Position numbers and translations under genes: made by a program. Shown here piece after piece: positions 1-6,493 of a DNA stretch of 9,445 nt (positions are counted from its first letter, which is position 1; each line of letters starts with the position of its first letter). Source of the DNA: JABWCE01 sp964355045. GTDB taxonomy: Bacteria > Bacteroidota > Bacteroidia > NS11-12g > UBA9320. The stretch spans positions 1-9,445 of the forward strand of contig CAYHCM010000136.1 in assembly GCA_964355045.1 (NCBI GenBank). Reading direction: 5' to 3'. The notes under the pieces were generated by a model, which was not told where the DNA came from, did not search any database, and saw only the letters and a program-made list of their open reading frames with translations.

Positions 1-313
1 GCAAAGACTCATATACATTGTGCGGCAAAATAAAGGCGAGCTGCTTCATTATTTCCGCATCCATATTTTTTATAGGTAAATAGGCAATGGCCGTAAATAA
101 AAAAATAATAGTGGGAAACAAGGCTAAGAAAAAATTGTAAGCCAAAAAACTGGAACGCAAATGCAGGTTTTCGTCAAAGGCACTCCTAAAAAAAAACCTG
201 CCAACCTTTAATAATGAATTTCCTTCAAATCCGGGCAGGGTTATTCGGTCAAGCCAATTGAATAAAGAAATGACGGGTTTAGATTTTGATATGAGTCTTA
301 AAATTTTATTCAC
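1..313 (-). CDS. YihY/virulence factor BrkB family membrane protein, N-terminal part (runs off the window)
   Basis: Reading the minus strand from a GTG at 313 gives an open frame of 104 residues that leaves the window at position 1 without a stop. It starts VNKILRLISK, contains LPGFEGNSLL, and then has the stretch SSFLAYNFFLALFPTIIFL (about residues 57-75), followed by a hydrophobic run ending in AYLPIKN. A serine/alanine-rich entry into a first membrane helix with an 'FPTIIFLFT' core is typical of YihY/BrkB (formerly 'ribonuclease BN') inner-membrane proteins of Bacteroidota. Their transport or structural role is poorly defined. The GTG overlaps the end of the thioesterase gene by 8 nt, so the two are probably co-transcribed and translationally coupled. 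No in-frame ATG lies near the N-terminus. A TTG at 340 is an alternative start but would lie deeper inside the upstream gene. The C-terminal membrane segments are not visible. Confidence 0.72.
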   Translation of the reverse strand, partial: MNKILRLISKSKPVISLFNWLDRITLPGFEGNSLLKVGRFFFRSAFDENLHLRSSFLAYNFFLALFPTIIFLFTAIAYLPIKNMDAEIMKQLAFILPHNVYESL

Positions 314-716
314 TGAAATGAGATTTAAAAAGTATTTCAAAATTTTGAGGGCATCGCATGGGTTTTCCGGTATTAATAGTGATAAACACGAGGGTTACAT
401 GTCCGGTATTTAATATCAGGCCATTGGTATCCGTACATTCATAATTAAACGTAATACGGCTTGTTGGAATTTCTAAAACAGAGGTTTTAAGCGTAATAAG
501 GTCATCGTACTTAGCCGGTCTCAAATAGTTAATATCAAACGAAACTACGGGTGCCCCAATTCCCTGTTTTTCCAAATCACTATACACTATTCCAAGTTTT
601 CGCAACAGTTCAATCCTCCCAACTTCATAATACAGGGCATAGTTGCCATAATATACATAGCCCATTTGGTCGGTTTCGCCATATCGTACCCGTATTTTTT
701 CATAATGAATGATCAT
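306..716 (-). CDS. YbgC/FadM-family acyl-CoA thioesterase (hotdog fold)
   Basis: This 136-aa protein has the usual length of single-hotdog YbgC/4-hydroxybenzoyl-CoA thioesterase proteins. The family signature is at the N-terminus: RYGETDQMGYVYYGNYALYY (residues 11-30). The catalytic aspartate would be D16, and Y26 lies in the conserved 'YxxxxNY' part of the loop. Next come the long hotdog helix (VGRIELLRKLG) and the beta strands, including SFDINYLRPAKYDD (59-72), where family members carry a basic/aromatic motif. The expected activity is hydrolysis of acyl-CoA thioesters in the cytoplasm; the substrate cannot be read from the sequence. The ATG at 716-714 sits directly before the conserved first strand, so the start is secure. 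The gene is transcribed leftward, and its stop overlaps the GTG of the YihY-like gene. Only about 50 bp separate its start from the MITE-like insertion, so the insertion may have replaced or separated part of its promoter. Confidence 0.9.
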   Translation of the reverse strand: MIIHYEKIRVRYGETDQMGYVYYGNYALYYEVGRIELLRKLGIVYSDLEKQGIGAPVVSFDINYLRPAKYDDLITLKTSVLEIPTSRITFNYECTDTNGLILNTGHVTLVFITINTGKPMRCPQNFEILFKSHFSE

Positions 717-759
717 TGGCGCAAATTAACTAAACCTTTTTGAGAAATTGCAGGCATAA

Positions 760-767
760 TAATTTAT
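760..767. repeat. Left copy of 8-bp target-site duplication (TAATTTAT)
   Basis: TAATTTAT directly abuts the outer G of the left terminal repeat and is repeated in the same orientation at 930-937. The AT-rich sequence could match by chance. However, exact adjacency to both element ends makes a target-site duplication the best explanation. Confidence 0.85.
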
Positions 768-789
768 GGGTGCATCCCAAATTGTCGCT
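768..789 (+). repeat. Left terminal inverted repeat of the MITE-like element
   Basis: This 22-bp arm is perfectly complementary to 908-929. It starts GGGTGCATCCCA, which itself has a GGG-TGCA-TCCC near-palindrome at the tip. A transposase would be expected to bind here. No mismatch between the two arms suggests either recent insertion or selection for the pairing. Confidence 0.92.
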
Positions 790-907
790 TATCATGAAAC
801 ACATAGGCACATAGGCATTTAAGGATTCGCATAGGTCATTCCCTATGTGGTTTTCTATGTTTCTATGCTAACTATGCGGTTCAATTTTTTATACATTTAA
901 ACATTTT

Positions 908-929
908 AGCGACAATTTGGGATGCACCC
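908..929 (-). repeat. Right terminal inverted repeat of the MITE-like element
   Basis: This is an exact 22-bp reverse complement of 768-789, reading AGCGACAATTTG and then GGATGCACCC on the plus strand. The pairing stops exactly at the 8-bp flanking duplications, which fixes the element boundaries to the base. Confidence 0.92.
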
Positions 930-937
930 TAATTTAT
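930..937. repeat. Right copy of 8-bp target-site duplication (TAATTTAT)
   Basis: Identical to 760-767 and directly adjacent to the outer base of the right terminal repeat. Matching stops after 8 bp on the outside (left copy preceded by A, right copy followed by C), which defines the duplication length. Confidence 0.85.
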
Positions 938-1083
938 CAGGGTTCTAAATTTTGGTGGGGTTTAAAATTTTGAACTCCTGCAATGAATCTGATATTTTTA
1001 ATAAAAAATTAAGGTTTTGAAAGCGTGTTATAAAATTACATAGAAATTGTTTTTATGGCTATAGCTTAAATAAGTAATAAAAT

Positions 1084-1091
1084 TATATTTG
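1084..1091 (+). promoter_or_regulatory. Candidate Bacteroidota -7 box (TATATTTG)
   Basis: TATATTTG matches the TAnnTTTG -7 consensus of the Bacteroidota primary sigma factor exactly. It lies 23 bp upstream of the ATG at 1115, predicting a short, A-rich 5' leader (run of A at 1098-1107). No good TTG/TTTG -33 element is seen at the expected distance, so the promoter is weak or uses another sigma factor. It is the best rightward candidate in the intergenic region and would drive the 1115-6347 gene pair. Confidence 0.4.
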
Positions 1092-1114
1092 AAGCCTAAA
1101 AAAAAAATTAACCC

Positions 1115-4100
1115 ATGCACAGAACCCTTTCCATTTTACTCTTGTTTTTTGTATCAAACAGCTACGCTCAGGAAAAAATTACCCTTGTAAATTCAGGCGA
1201 ACTTATTAAAGAAGGAATAGAATATCACGATGATGGCAAATACGATAAAGCCATATTAAAGTACAAACAAGTTCCTGAAAATGATACCAATTATACCCTT
1301 ATGATTTATGAATTGGGGCTTACCTATATGGCTCAGGAAAATTTTACAAAGTCAATAGAACTGTATGAAAAAGGTATGAAATTAGAATCAACTTATAAGG
1401 CCAGTTTTATACAACAGTTGGGCAATGCCTATAGCCGCAATAAGCAATTGGACAAAGCGCTTGAAACCTATAGATACGGCTTAAAAGAGTTTCCATATTA
1501 TTTCAGGTATTATTCCGAAATGGGTGCTGCTTCTTATTTAAACGGTAAGCCAAAAGAAGCGTTGATATATTTGGATAGTTGCCTTCAAATTAATTTTTTT
1601 CACGGAAGGGCGCATTATTTGATGGGTCAAATTTGCGAACGAAATAATTATTTTATCCCGGCCATCTTATCATACCAAATGGCGGCATACTTGTCATCGG
1701 GCGATCAGGTAGGACTATCGTCATTGGTACAAATACAAAAAATAGCGAACGGAGAAATAGAAATAGATAAAGACAGTATTAACGAATTATTTGCCAAAGG
1801 CGAAAATAATTTTGAAGATATTGATGAAATAATCCGTTCACAAAGCGAACTCGACGAAAAATACAAAGTAAAACCTGCAGTTAATTTACCGTTCAATGCC
1901 CTTGTAAAATCGCTTCACCTCGTAAACAACAGACTTAGCCTTAGCCCGGAAGGAACCGGATGGTATTACGAAAATCTTGTTCCTATCTATCTGGACTGGT
2001 GGAATAAAAAAGATTTTCCTATAATTTTATACAAAATGGCGGGTTCTGTTGACAATGATCAGGCCAGGAAAATGTTCACCAAAAATAAATCCAAAATTAA
2101 CAAGCATTATGGCAATTTTTATAACGAACAGATGGATGCAAAATTTACCTATAAATGCAGGATTGCAGGAAATAAAAACACCTACAAACATCTATTTTCA
2201 TACATAAACGACAATTTATTTGCACTAATACCCAAGGATGAAGAATATGATTTTAACGAAGGTATTATGCCGAAAAACGGGTATTACATTTATTTTTTTA
2301 ATAACGGTGTTAAAAAAAGTGAAGGAAAATATGAAGACGCCAATCTGGACGGAGTTTGGCAATATTATACCGAAAAGGGCAATATTATACGAAAAGCTGA
2401 TAATATAGGCAAAGATGAATTTAAACGAACTACATACTATAGCAACGGACAGCCTGAATCAACCGACCATTATAAGGATGGAAAGTTTATAAACGATTAC
2501 ATATCCTATTACCCCAATGGAGTAATAAAAAGCAGTATCCCTGTGGTGAACGGTGTGATTGATGGTAAAGTTAAATTTTATCACGACAACGGGCAATTGA
2601 GTTGCATAAGACAATTTGAAAAAGGAAAAATTAAGGATGGTGAGGAAATCAACTACCATAGCAATGGAGTTGTAGAAAGCAAAGTGAAATATAAAAACGA
2701 GAAGATGGAAGGTGAGGTAATAGAATATTATGCCGATGGAAAAATAAAACGCAAAACAAAATATAAGGATGGCAAAGCCAATGGGAATTCGAAAGAATAC
2801 CACCGAAACGGTACGTTGAAAGGCGATTACAATTATAGCGATGGACAATATGATGGCAGTGTTAAGGAATATTATGACAACGGAGTATTAGAAACCGAAG
2901 CCAATTATACCAAAGGCGAAAACAAAGGGAAATCGCTTTATTATGATTTTGATGGTAAGCTATATGCCGAATATGTTGAAAATAAAGGAAAAATTAAAAC
3001 TGCCATTTATTACGACAAGCAGGGCAATAAAATATATGAGGTAGATGCTCAAAAAAACGAATTGAATTTACAAAAATACAATCAGGTAGGAATAATGACC
3101 GAAGAAGGAAAGGTGAAAAAGGATTTCAGGGTTGGAAAATGGAAATTTTATTCTCAAAGCGGTGCGCTAAATACCATTAAGGAATATGATGAAAAAGGCA
3201 ATTTTAACGGGAAAGTAGAATCGTATTTGGTTGGTGATATTTTAGATGAAAAATACGAAATGAAAGACAATAAGCTAAACGGATACTATATAGAATATTA
3301 TTGCAATGGAAACAAACGGCGTGAAGGCAATTATGTGGATGGCCTGAAAGAAGGAGTTTGGCGACAATTGTATATTAATAAAGAAATATTTCAGGAAGAA
3401 TTTTATGTAAAAGGCGAAAGGGAAGGAGCTCTGAAATATTATTATCCGAATGGAAAAATTAAAGGAATAGAAGAATATAAGGATGGTTTATTTTATAAAT
3501 TAATATCATACGATGTCAATGGCAATTTTGCTTCCGAAGATACCATTGGGTATCCAAGCGGAACGCTTATTATTAACTATGCTAATGGCAAGCCCCGTTT
3601 AAATTTCAGATATCTAAATGGTAAAAAAGAGGGAAAACAAGTTAGCTACTGGGCCAATGGAAATTACCGAAATGTGGAAGAATATAAAAACGGCGAACAA
3701 ATAAATAACGAATACAATTATTTACCCAATGGAAAATTGAACACAAAATACAAATATACCGATGGAGAACGTGACAGCGTTTACACTTCATTTTATGAAA
3801 ACGGAAAAGCAGAAAACACCGAACATTTTTTGTACGATGAATCCAACGGTGAAGAGACCTACTATTATGAAAACGGGAAAATAGAATTAACCGGAATAAA
3901 TAAAGATAATGTGAGAGAAGGATGGTTCAGTTTTTATTCATCCGATGGCATGCTTCAGTATAAATTATTTTATCATTTGGGTATTGAATTGGCGTATTCA
4001 TATTTGAACAAAAGCGGGAAATTAGTTGACAGCATTCCGTTTAAAAATGCCAGCGGCGATTATACCTGTTATTTTCAAAATGGCAATTTAAGCGCAAAAG

Positions 4101-4420
4101 GAGTTTATGTAAACGGCCAACGGCACGGCGTTTATACAAAATATTATGCCAATGGCAAAAAGGAATTTGAAACCACATACAATTATGGATTACGCCAGGG
4201 TTTATACATTATGTACTATGATAATGGAAAAATAAAACTGGAGGTGAATTATGAAAATAATAATAAAAACGGGCTTGAAAAGGAATACGATGTAAATGGA
4301 AAACTGGTAAAAGAAACCACCTGGGACCACAATTACATGAATGGCCCTGAAAAATACTACACCAATGGCAAACTGGTAAAAACTATAAACTATTTTTACG
4401 ATGATACGGCTGACAAATAA
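1115..4420 (+). CDS. Exported TPR and MORN_2-repeat (YwqK-like) protein, 1101 aa
   Basis: The N-terminus MHRTLSILLLFFVSNSYAQE is a signal peptide with likely cleavage near SYA-Q, so the mature protein is periplasmic, surface-associated or secreted. Residues about 27-200 form TPR-like helix pairs, for example KSIELYEKGMKL (79-90), DKALETYRYGLKEFP (113-127) and KPKEALIYLDSCL (145-157). Residues about 205-390 are a linker with no domain I recognise. From about 391 to 1095 there are about 30 tandem units of about 23 residues, with the pattern YYxNGxxxxxxxYxxGxxxG; examples are EYYADGKIKRKTKYKDG (537-553) and YYANGKKEFETTYNYG (1010-1025). This is the MORN_2/YwqK-type beta-hairpin repeat. Such arrays probably act as extended binding scaffolds, but this protein's partner is unknown. 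There is no membrane anchor or T9SS-type C-terminal domain; the chain ends within the last repeat. The last bases overlap the start of the transglutaminase-like gene, implying coupled expression. Confidence 0.9.
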   Translation: MHRTLSILLLFFVSNSYAQEKITLVNSGELIKEGIEYHDDGKYDKAILKYKQVPENDTNYTLMIYELGLTYMAQENFTKSIELYEKGMKLESTYKASFIQQLGNAYSRNKQLDKALETYRYGLKEFPYYFRYYSEMGAASYLNGKPKEALIYLDSCLQINFFHGRAHYLMGQICERNNYFIPAILSYQMAAYLSSGDQVGLSSLVQIQKIANGEIEIDKDSINELFAKGENNFEDIDEIIRSQSELDEKYKVKPAVNLPFNALVKSLHLVNNRLSLSPEGTGWYYENLVPIYLDWWNKKDFPIILYKMAGSVDNDQARKMFTKNKSKINKHYGNFYNEQMDAKFTYKCRIAGNKNTYKHLFSYINDNLFALIPKDEEYDFNEGIMPKNGYYIYFFNNGVKKSEGKYEDANLDGVWQYYTEKGNIIRKADNIGKDEFKRTTYYSNGQPESTDHYKDGKFINDYISYYPNGVIKSSIPVVNGVIDGKVKFYHDNGQLSCIRQFEKGKIKDGEEINYHSNGVVESKVKYKNEKMEGEVIEYYADGKIKRKTKYKDGKANGNSKEYHRNGTLKGDYNYSDGQYDGSVKEYYDNGVLETEANYTKGENKGKSLYYDFDGKLYAEYVENKGKIKTAIYYDKQGNKIYEVDAQKNELNLQKYNQVGIMTEEGKVKKDFRVGKWKFYSQSGALNTIKEYDEKGNFNGKVESYLVGDILDEKYEMKDNKLNGYYIEYYCNGNKRREGNYVDGLKEGVWRQLYINKEIFQEEFYVKGEREGALKYYYPNGKIKGIEEYKDGLFYKLISYDVNGNFASEDTIGYPSGTLIINYANGKPRLNFRYLNGKKEGKQVSYWANGNYRNVEEYKNGEQINNEYNYLPNGKLNTKYKYTDGERDSVYTSFYENGKAENTEHFLYDESNGEETYYYENGKIELTGINKDNVREGWFSFYSSDGMLQYKLFYHLGIELAYSYLNKSGKLVDSIPFKNASGDYTCYFQNGNLSAKGVYVNGQRHGVYTKYYANGKKEFETTYNYGLRQGLYIMYYDNGKIKLEVNYENNNKNGLEKEYDVNGKLVKETTWDHNYMNGPEKYYTNGKLVKTINYFYDDTADK
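2285..4402 (+). repeat. Coding array of about 30 degenerate MORN_2 repeats (about 69-bp period)
   Basis: Within the 1101-aa protein, units recur about every 23 codons. Each unit carries an aromatic pair, an NG or DG turn, and a closing G before the next unit. Most copies have diverged at the DNA level, but some remain close. AATGGnAAACTGGTAAAA at 4295-4312 and 4364-4381 matches at 17 of 18 positions, exactly 69 bp apart, which points to duplication of single units at the 3' end. Units near residues 620-670 (KIYEVDAQKNEL region) are the most eroded. Confidence 0.85.
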
Positions 4421-6347
4421 CTTTAGAATAAAGTTAAGTGCCGGGTTATTGTTTGCTTTTAGCGGGATTATTGCGCAGCCAAAAATTGATTTTAATTCAC
4501 TAAAGAAAAAGTATAAGGACAATGATGTTGTTTACCTTAAAGTAGAAGAAAATTACCTTATAGATTTAAAAGGCGATGAGCTAAAAATTAAATTTAAAAA
4601 TTACAGCGAAATGCTGTTTTTAAGCGAAGAAGCAGCAGCGTATGCCCAGCAGGAAATAAGCTATGTTGATTTTATTTCAACCATTGATGAGTTTAAAGTT
4701 TATACCTATGTACCTAAGGAAAAGGGGGGGTATAAAAAGGCAAAGGTTCAGGAAATAGAAGATCGTAAAAATACGAGTGAATCGGTGTTTTATGACGATG
4801 TAAGTACCAAATCATTTAAGTTTCCGCAGCCGGTGCCCGGTGCTATCGGGGTGCTCGATTATACTGAAATATTAAAAGACCCTCATTTTTTGGGTAAATT
4901 TTATTTTGCCAATTGGGCACCCAACGAACAAAGTACATTTAGGGTAAAAGTTCAAAAAAATATTGATTTAAAATATGTTTTAAAAAACCCGACACCTGAT
5001 ATGACTTTTGAAGAAAAATCAGAAGGAAATTATAAAATATATACCTGGACGCGAAGTAACATTCCAAAAATAAAATCGGAAAGTCAGGCAAAACCTGTAT
5101 CGTACGAGGCACCCCATATTATTATTCATATAGCCGGTTATAAAGGGAAAACCAAAACCGTAAAAATACTTGAAAACACCCGCGATCTTTATGATTTCTG
5201 CTTTTCGCTTTTAGATAAAGGTGTGGAAGAACCAAACGATGAAATAAAACGAATTACCGATTCGCTAACAGTAGGTGTTGCGGATGAAATTGAAAAAGTT
5301 AAAAATATTTATTATTACGTTCAGCAACATATTAAATATATAGCCATCGAAGACGGTTTGGGTGGTTTTATTCCGCGAAAACCATCGCTGGTTTGCAGCC
5401 GCAAATATGGAGATTGTAAAGATATAGCGAACCTGCTTTTTACCATGCTTAACTATGCAAAAATCCCAACGTACCATACCTGGATTGGGACCAACGATAT
5501 TCCCTACCGATTTGATGAATTGCCGGTAATGGGAGTGGCCAATCATATGATAGCCGCAGTTTGGCTTAATAACCGATGGTATTTTTTAGATGGTACTTCC
5601 AATTTTTTAAGTTATAAATACCCGAGTGATTTTATACAAGGCAAACAAGCCATGATAAGTATAAGCAAAGATTCATTTTTGCTTGAAATGGTTCCTGTTA
5701 TTGAAGCCGAATTAAATTTAATAACCGATACATTTAATGTAAAAGTTGCCGGCGATACCATAAAAGGAAATGGGGTAAAAATATTAGACGGATTGGCACG
5801 CTGTGGTTTGGTATCGTCGCTTAATTACGCTTCGGAGAATAAATTAAAGGAAATTTTAGAAAACTATCTGGAAGTAGGACAAAACAATTGTTTGATTACA
5901 AATATTAAAACAACCGGAGCTAAGGGCAGGGACTCAGTTCTTAAATTTAATTACGATTTTAAAGTACCAAAATATATCAATCATATCGAAGATAAAATTT
6001 ATATAAACCTGAACATTGACAGATTATGGAATAACAGTGAAATTGAAATGGAAACCCGAACCCGTGAATTTATATTTGACCGCACAAATGCGTATCAAAA
6101 GGTTACTATTTTTGATATTCCGGAGAACTATTCCTTAACCAAATTACCCGAAAATTTTTCAATTGAGTATCCGGGGTTTGGGTTTAAATTTACGTATGAG
6201 TTAAAAAATAATAAAGTCGTTTACCTTCAAAAATATTGGTTCAGTATATTAGAATTAAACAAACCTGATTTTGAAAAATGGAACAAAACAATAGAACATT
6301 TATACAAAGCCTACAATCAAACCATCGTTTTAAAAACCAAAAAATAA
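4401..6347 (+). CDS. Exported DUF3857/transglutaminase-like protein with intact catalytic triad, 648 aa
   Basis: The start ATG lies 20 bp inside the preceding gene, in another frame. It is supported by the signal peptide that follows (residues 1-26: KLSAGLLFAFSGIIAQ, cleavage near AQ). Residues about 43-200 match the DUF3857 beta-rich domain, with VVYLKVEENYLIDLKG and VLDYTEILKDP. Residues about 285-405 are a transglutaminase/papain-like core: RKYGDCKDIANLLFTML gives the nucleophile C339, ANHMIAAVW gives H382, and RWYFLDGTS gives D397, all in the correct order and spacing. The remaining part (about 435-645) is the beta-rich C-terminal module usual in this family. Family members are predicted cysteine peptidases, amidases or acyl-transferases of the envelope; the actual substrate is unknown. 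Translation is probably coupled to the MORN-repeat gene, suggesting a shared function. The next gene encodes a relative lacking the triad. Confidence 0.9.
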   Translation: MIRLTNNFRIKLSAGLLFAFSGIIAQPKIDFNSLKKKYKDNDVVYLKVEENYLIDLKGDELKIKFKNYSEMLFLSEEAAAYAQQEISYVDFISTIDEFKVYTYVPKEKGGYKKAKVQEIEDRKNTSESVFYDDVSTKSFKFPQPVPGAIGVLDYTEILKDPHFLGKFYFANWAPNEQSTFRVKVQKNIDLKYVLKNPTPDMTFEEKSEGNYKIYTWTRSNIPKIKSESQAKPVSYEAPHIIIHIAGYKGKTKTVKILENTRDLYDFCFSLLDKGVEEPNDEIKRITDSLTVGVADEIEKVKNIYYYVQQHIKYIAIEDGLGGFIPRKPSLVCSRKYGDCKDIANLLFTMLNYAKIPTYHTWIGTNDIPYRFDELPVMGVANHMIAAVWLNNRWYFLDGTSNFLSYKYPSDFIQGKQAMISISKDSFLLEMVPVIEAELNLITDTFNVKVAGDTIKGNGVKILDGLARCGLVSSLNYASENKLKEILENYLEVGQNNCLITNIKTTGAKGRDSVLKFNYDFKVPKYINHIEDKIYINLNIDRLWNNSEIEMETRTREFIFDRTNAYQKVTIFDIPENYSLTKLPENFSIEYPGFGFKFTYELKNNKVVYLQKYWFSILELNKPDFEKWNKTIEHLYKAYNQTIVLKTKK

Positions 6348-6349
6348 AA

Positions 6350-6472
6350 ATGAAATACCCATTAGAACAAAGTTCAAAACAATCAACAATGAAACGCAAG
6401 TTCGATGTGACCTTGAAATATATAGATTTGAATGACACATCAAATTGGGTATTCCATATGACCTTAGTTTAA
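6350..6472 (+). other. Possible 40-aa ORF in the spacer, coding status doubtful
   Basis: The 146-bp spacer between the two transglutaminase-like genes contains ATG at 6350 and TAA at 6470-6472. The encoded peptide starts MKYPLEQSSKQSTMKRKF and contains YIDLNDTSNWVFHMT. It follows an A-rich run just after the upstream stop (TAA at 6345-6347), which resembles Bacteroidota initiation contexts. I recognise no family. It has no signal peptide, and an open frame of this size is expected by chance. It could also be a decayed remnant of a gene. Confidence 0.18.
6423..6430 (+). promoter_or_regulatory. Candidate -7 box (TAGATTTG) for the pseudoenzyme gene
   Basis: TAGATTTG matches TAnnTTTG and sits 63 bp upstream of the ATG at 6494. 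A partial -33-like TTCG (6401-6404) lies 18 bp upstream of it. If used, the 675-aa gene could be expressed separately from the two genes before it. The match is short and sits in AT-rich DNA, so chance occurrence is quite possible. Confidence 0.25.
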
Positions 6473-6493
6473 AAAATAAATATAAAATTACAT

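Larger units (their letters stand above)
768..929. mobile_element. MITE-like 162-bp element with perfect 22-bp terminal inverted repeats
   Basis: The two ends are exact reverse complements over 22 bp: 768-789, beginning GGGTGCATCCCA and ending TTGTCGCT, and 908-929. The element is flanked on both sides by the same 8 bp, TAATTTAT (760-767 and 930-937), a target-site duplication. It is too small to encode a transposase and would need one supplied in trans. The interior is also roughly symmetrical: CATAG occurs three times in the left half (802-806, 810-814, 830-834) and CTATG four times in the right half (843-847, 855-859, 863-867, 872-876). The whole unit could therefore fold into a long hairpin. 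Ends beginning with GG and an 8-bp duplication are compatible with several IS families (ISL3, IS1595 and IS66 are known to make 8-bp duplications). I cannot assign the parent. Confidence 0.88.
717..1114. other. Divergent intergenic region carrying a MITE-like insertion
   Basis: This is a 398-bp non-coding stretch between the leftward thioesterase gene and the rightward repeat-protein gene. Positions 768-929 are a small palindromic insertion, described separately. The remaining segments, 717-767 and 930-1114, are very AT-rich. I see no credible coding frame, tRNA or riboswitch-like structure in them. The right segment contains two similar pieces, TAAATTTTGG near 948 and TAAAATTTTG near 963, whose significance is unclear. 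Removing the insertion and one copy of the duplicated 8 bp would leave an ancestral spacer of about 228 bp. Confidence 0.8.

Noticed and set aside
722..729. Leftward -7 box for the thioesterase gene (CAAATTAA on the plus strand)
   Set aside because: It differs from the CAAAnnTA pattern at one position and would place the transcription start essentially at the start codon. No -33 element is apparent.
2459..2848. 129-aa minus-strand open frame inside the MORN gene, rich in Phe and Ile
   Set aside because: It is the antisense shadow of the repeats: Lys/Asn/Tyr-rich sense codons read as hydrophobic residues on the other strand. It matches no family, and the sense frame is clearly coding.
2285..4402. 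Regular repeat periodicity that might suggest a CRISPR or satellite array
   Set aside because: The period is 69 bp, equal to 23 codons, in one uninterrupted frame. Similarity is at protein level with no identical repeat plus unique spacer pattern.
1115..4420. Naming the repeat protein a YwqK-type antitoxin of a toxin-antitoxin system
   Set aside because: The label is often attached to MORN_2 repeats. Here the protein is exported, 1101 aa long, and has no toxin-like neighbour, so an antitoxin role is not supported.
4202..4522. 106-aa minus-strand frame across the gene junction at 4401-4420
   Set aside because: It lies fully antisense to two well-supported genes, has no recognisable domain, and its hydrophobic look comes from base composition.
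6278..6349. Upstream extension of the spacer micro-ORF starting inside the 648-aa gene
   Set aside because: It overlaps the end of a real gene in another frame. If anything is translated in the spacer, the ATG at 6350 is the more plausible start.
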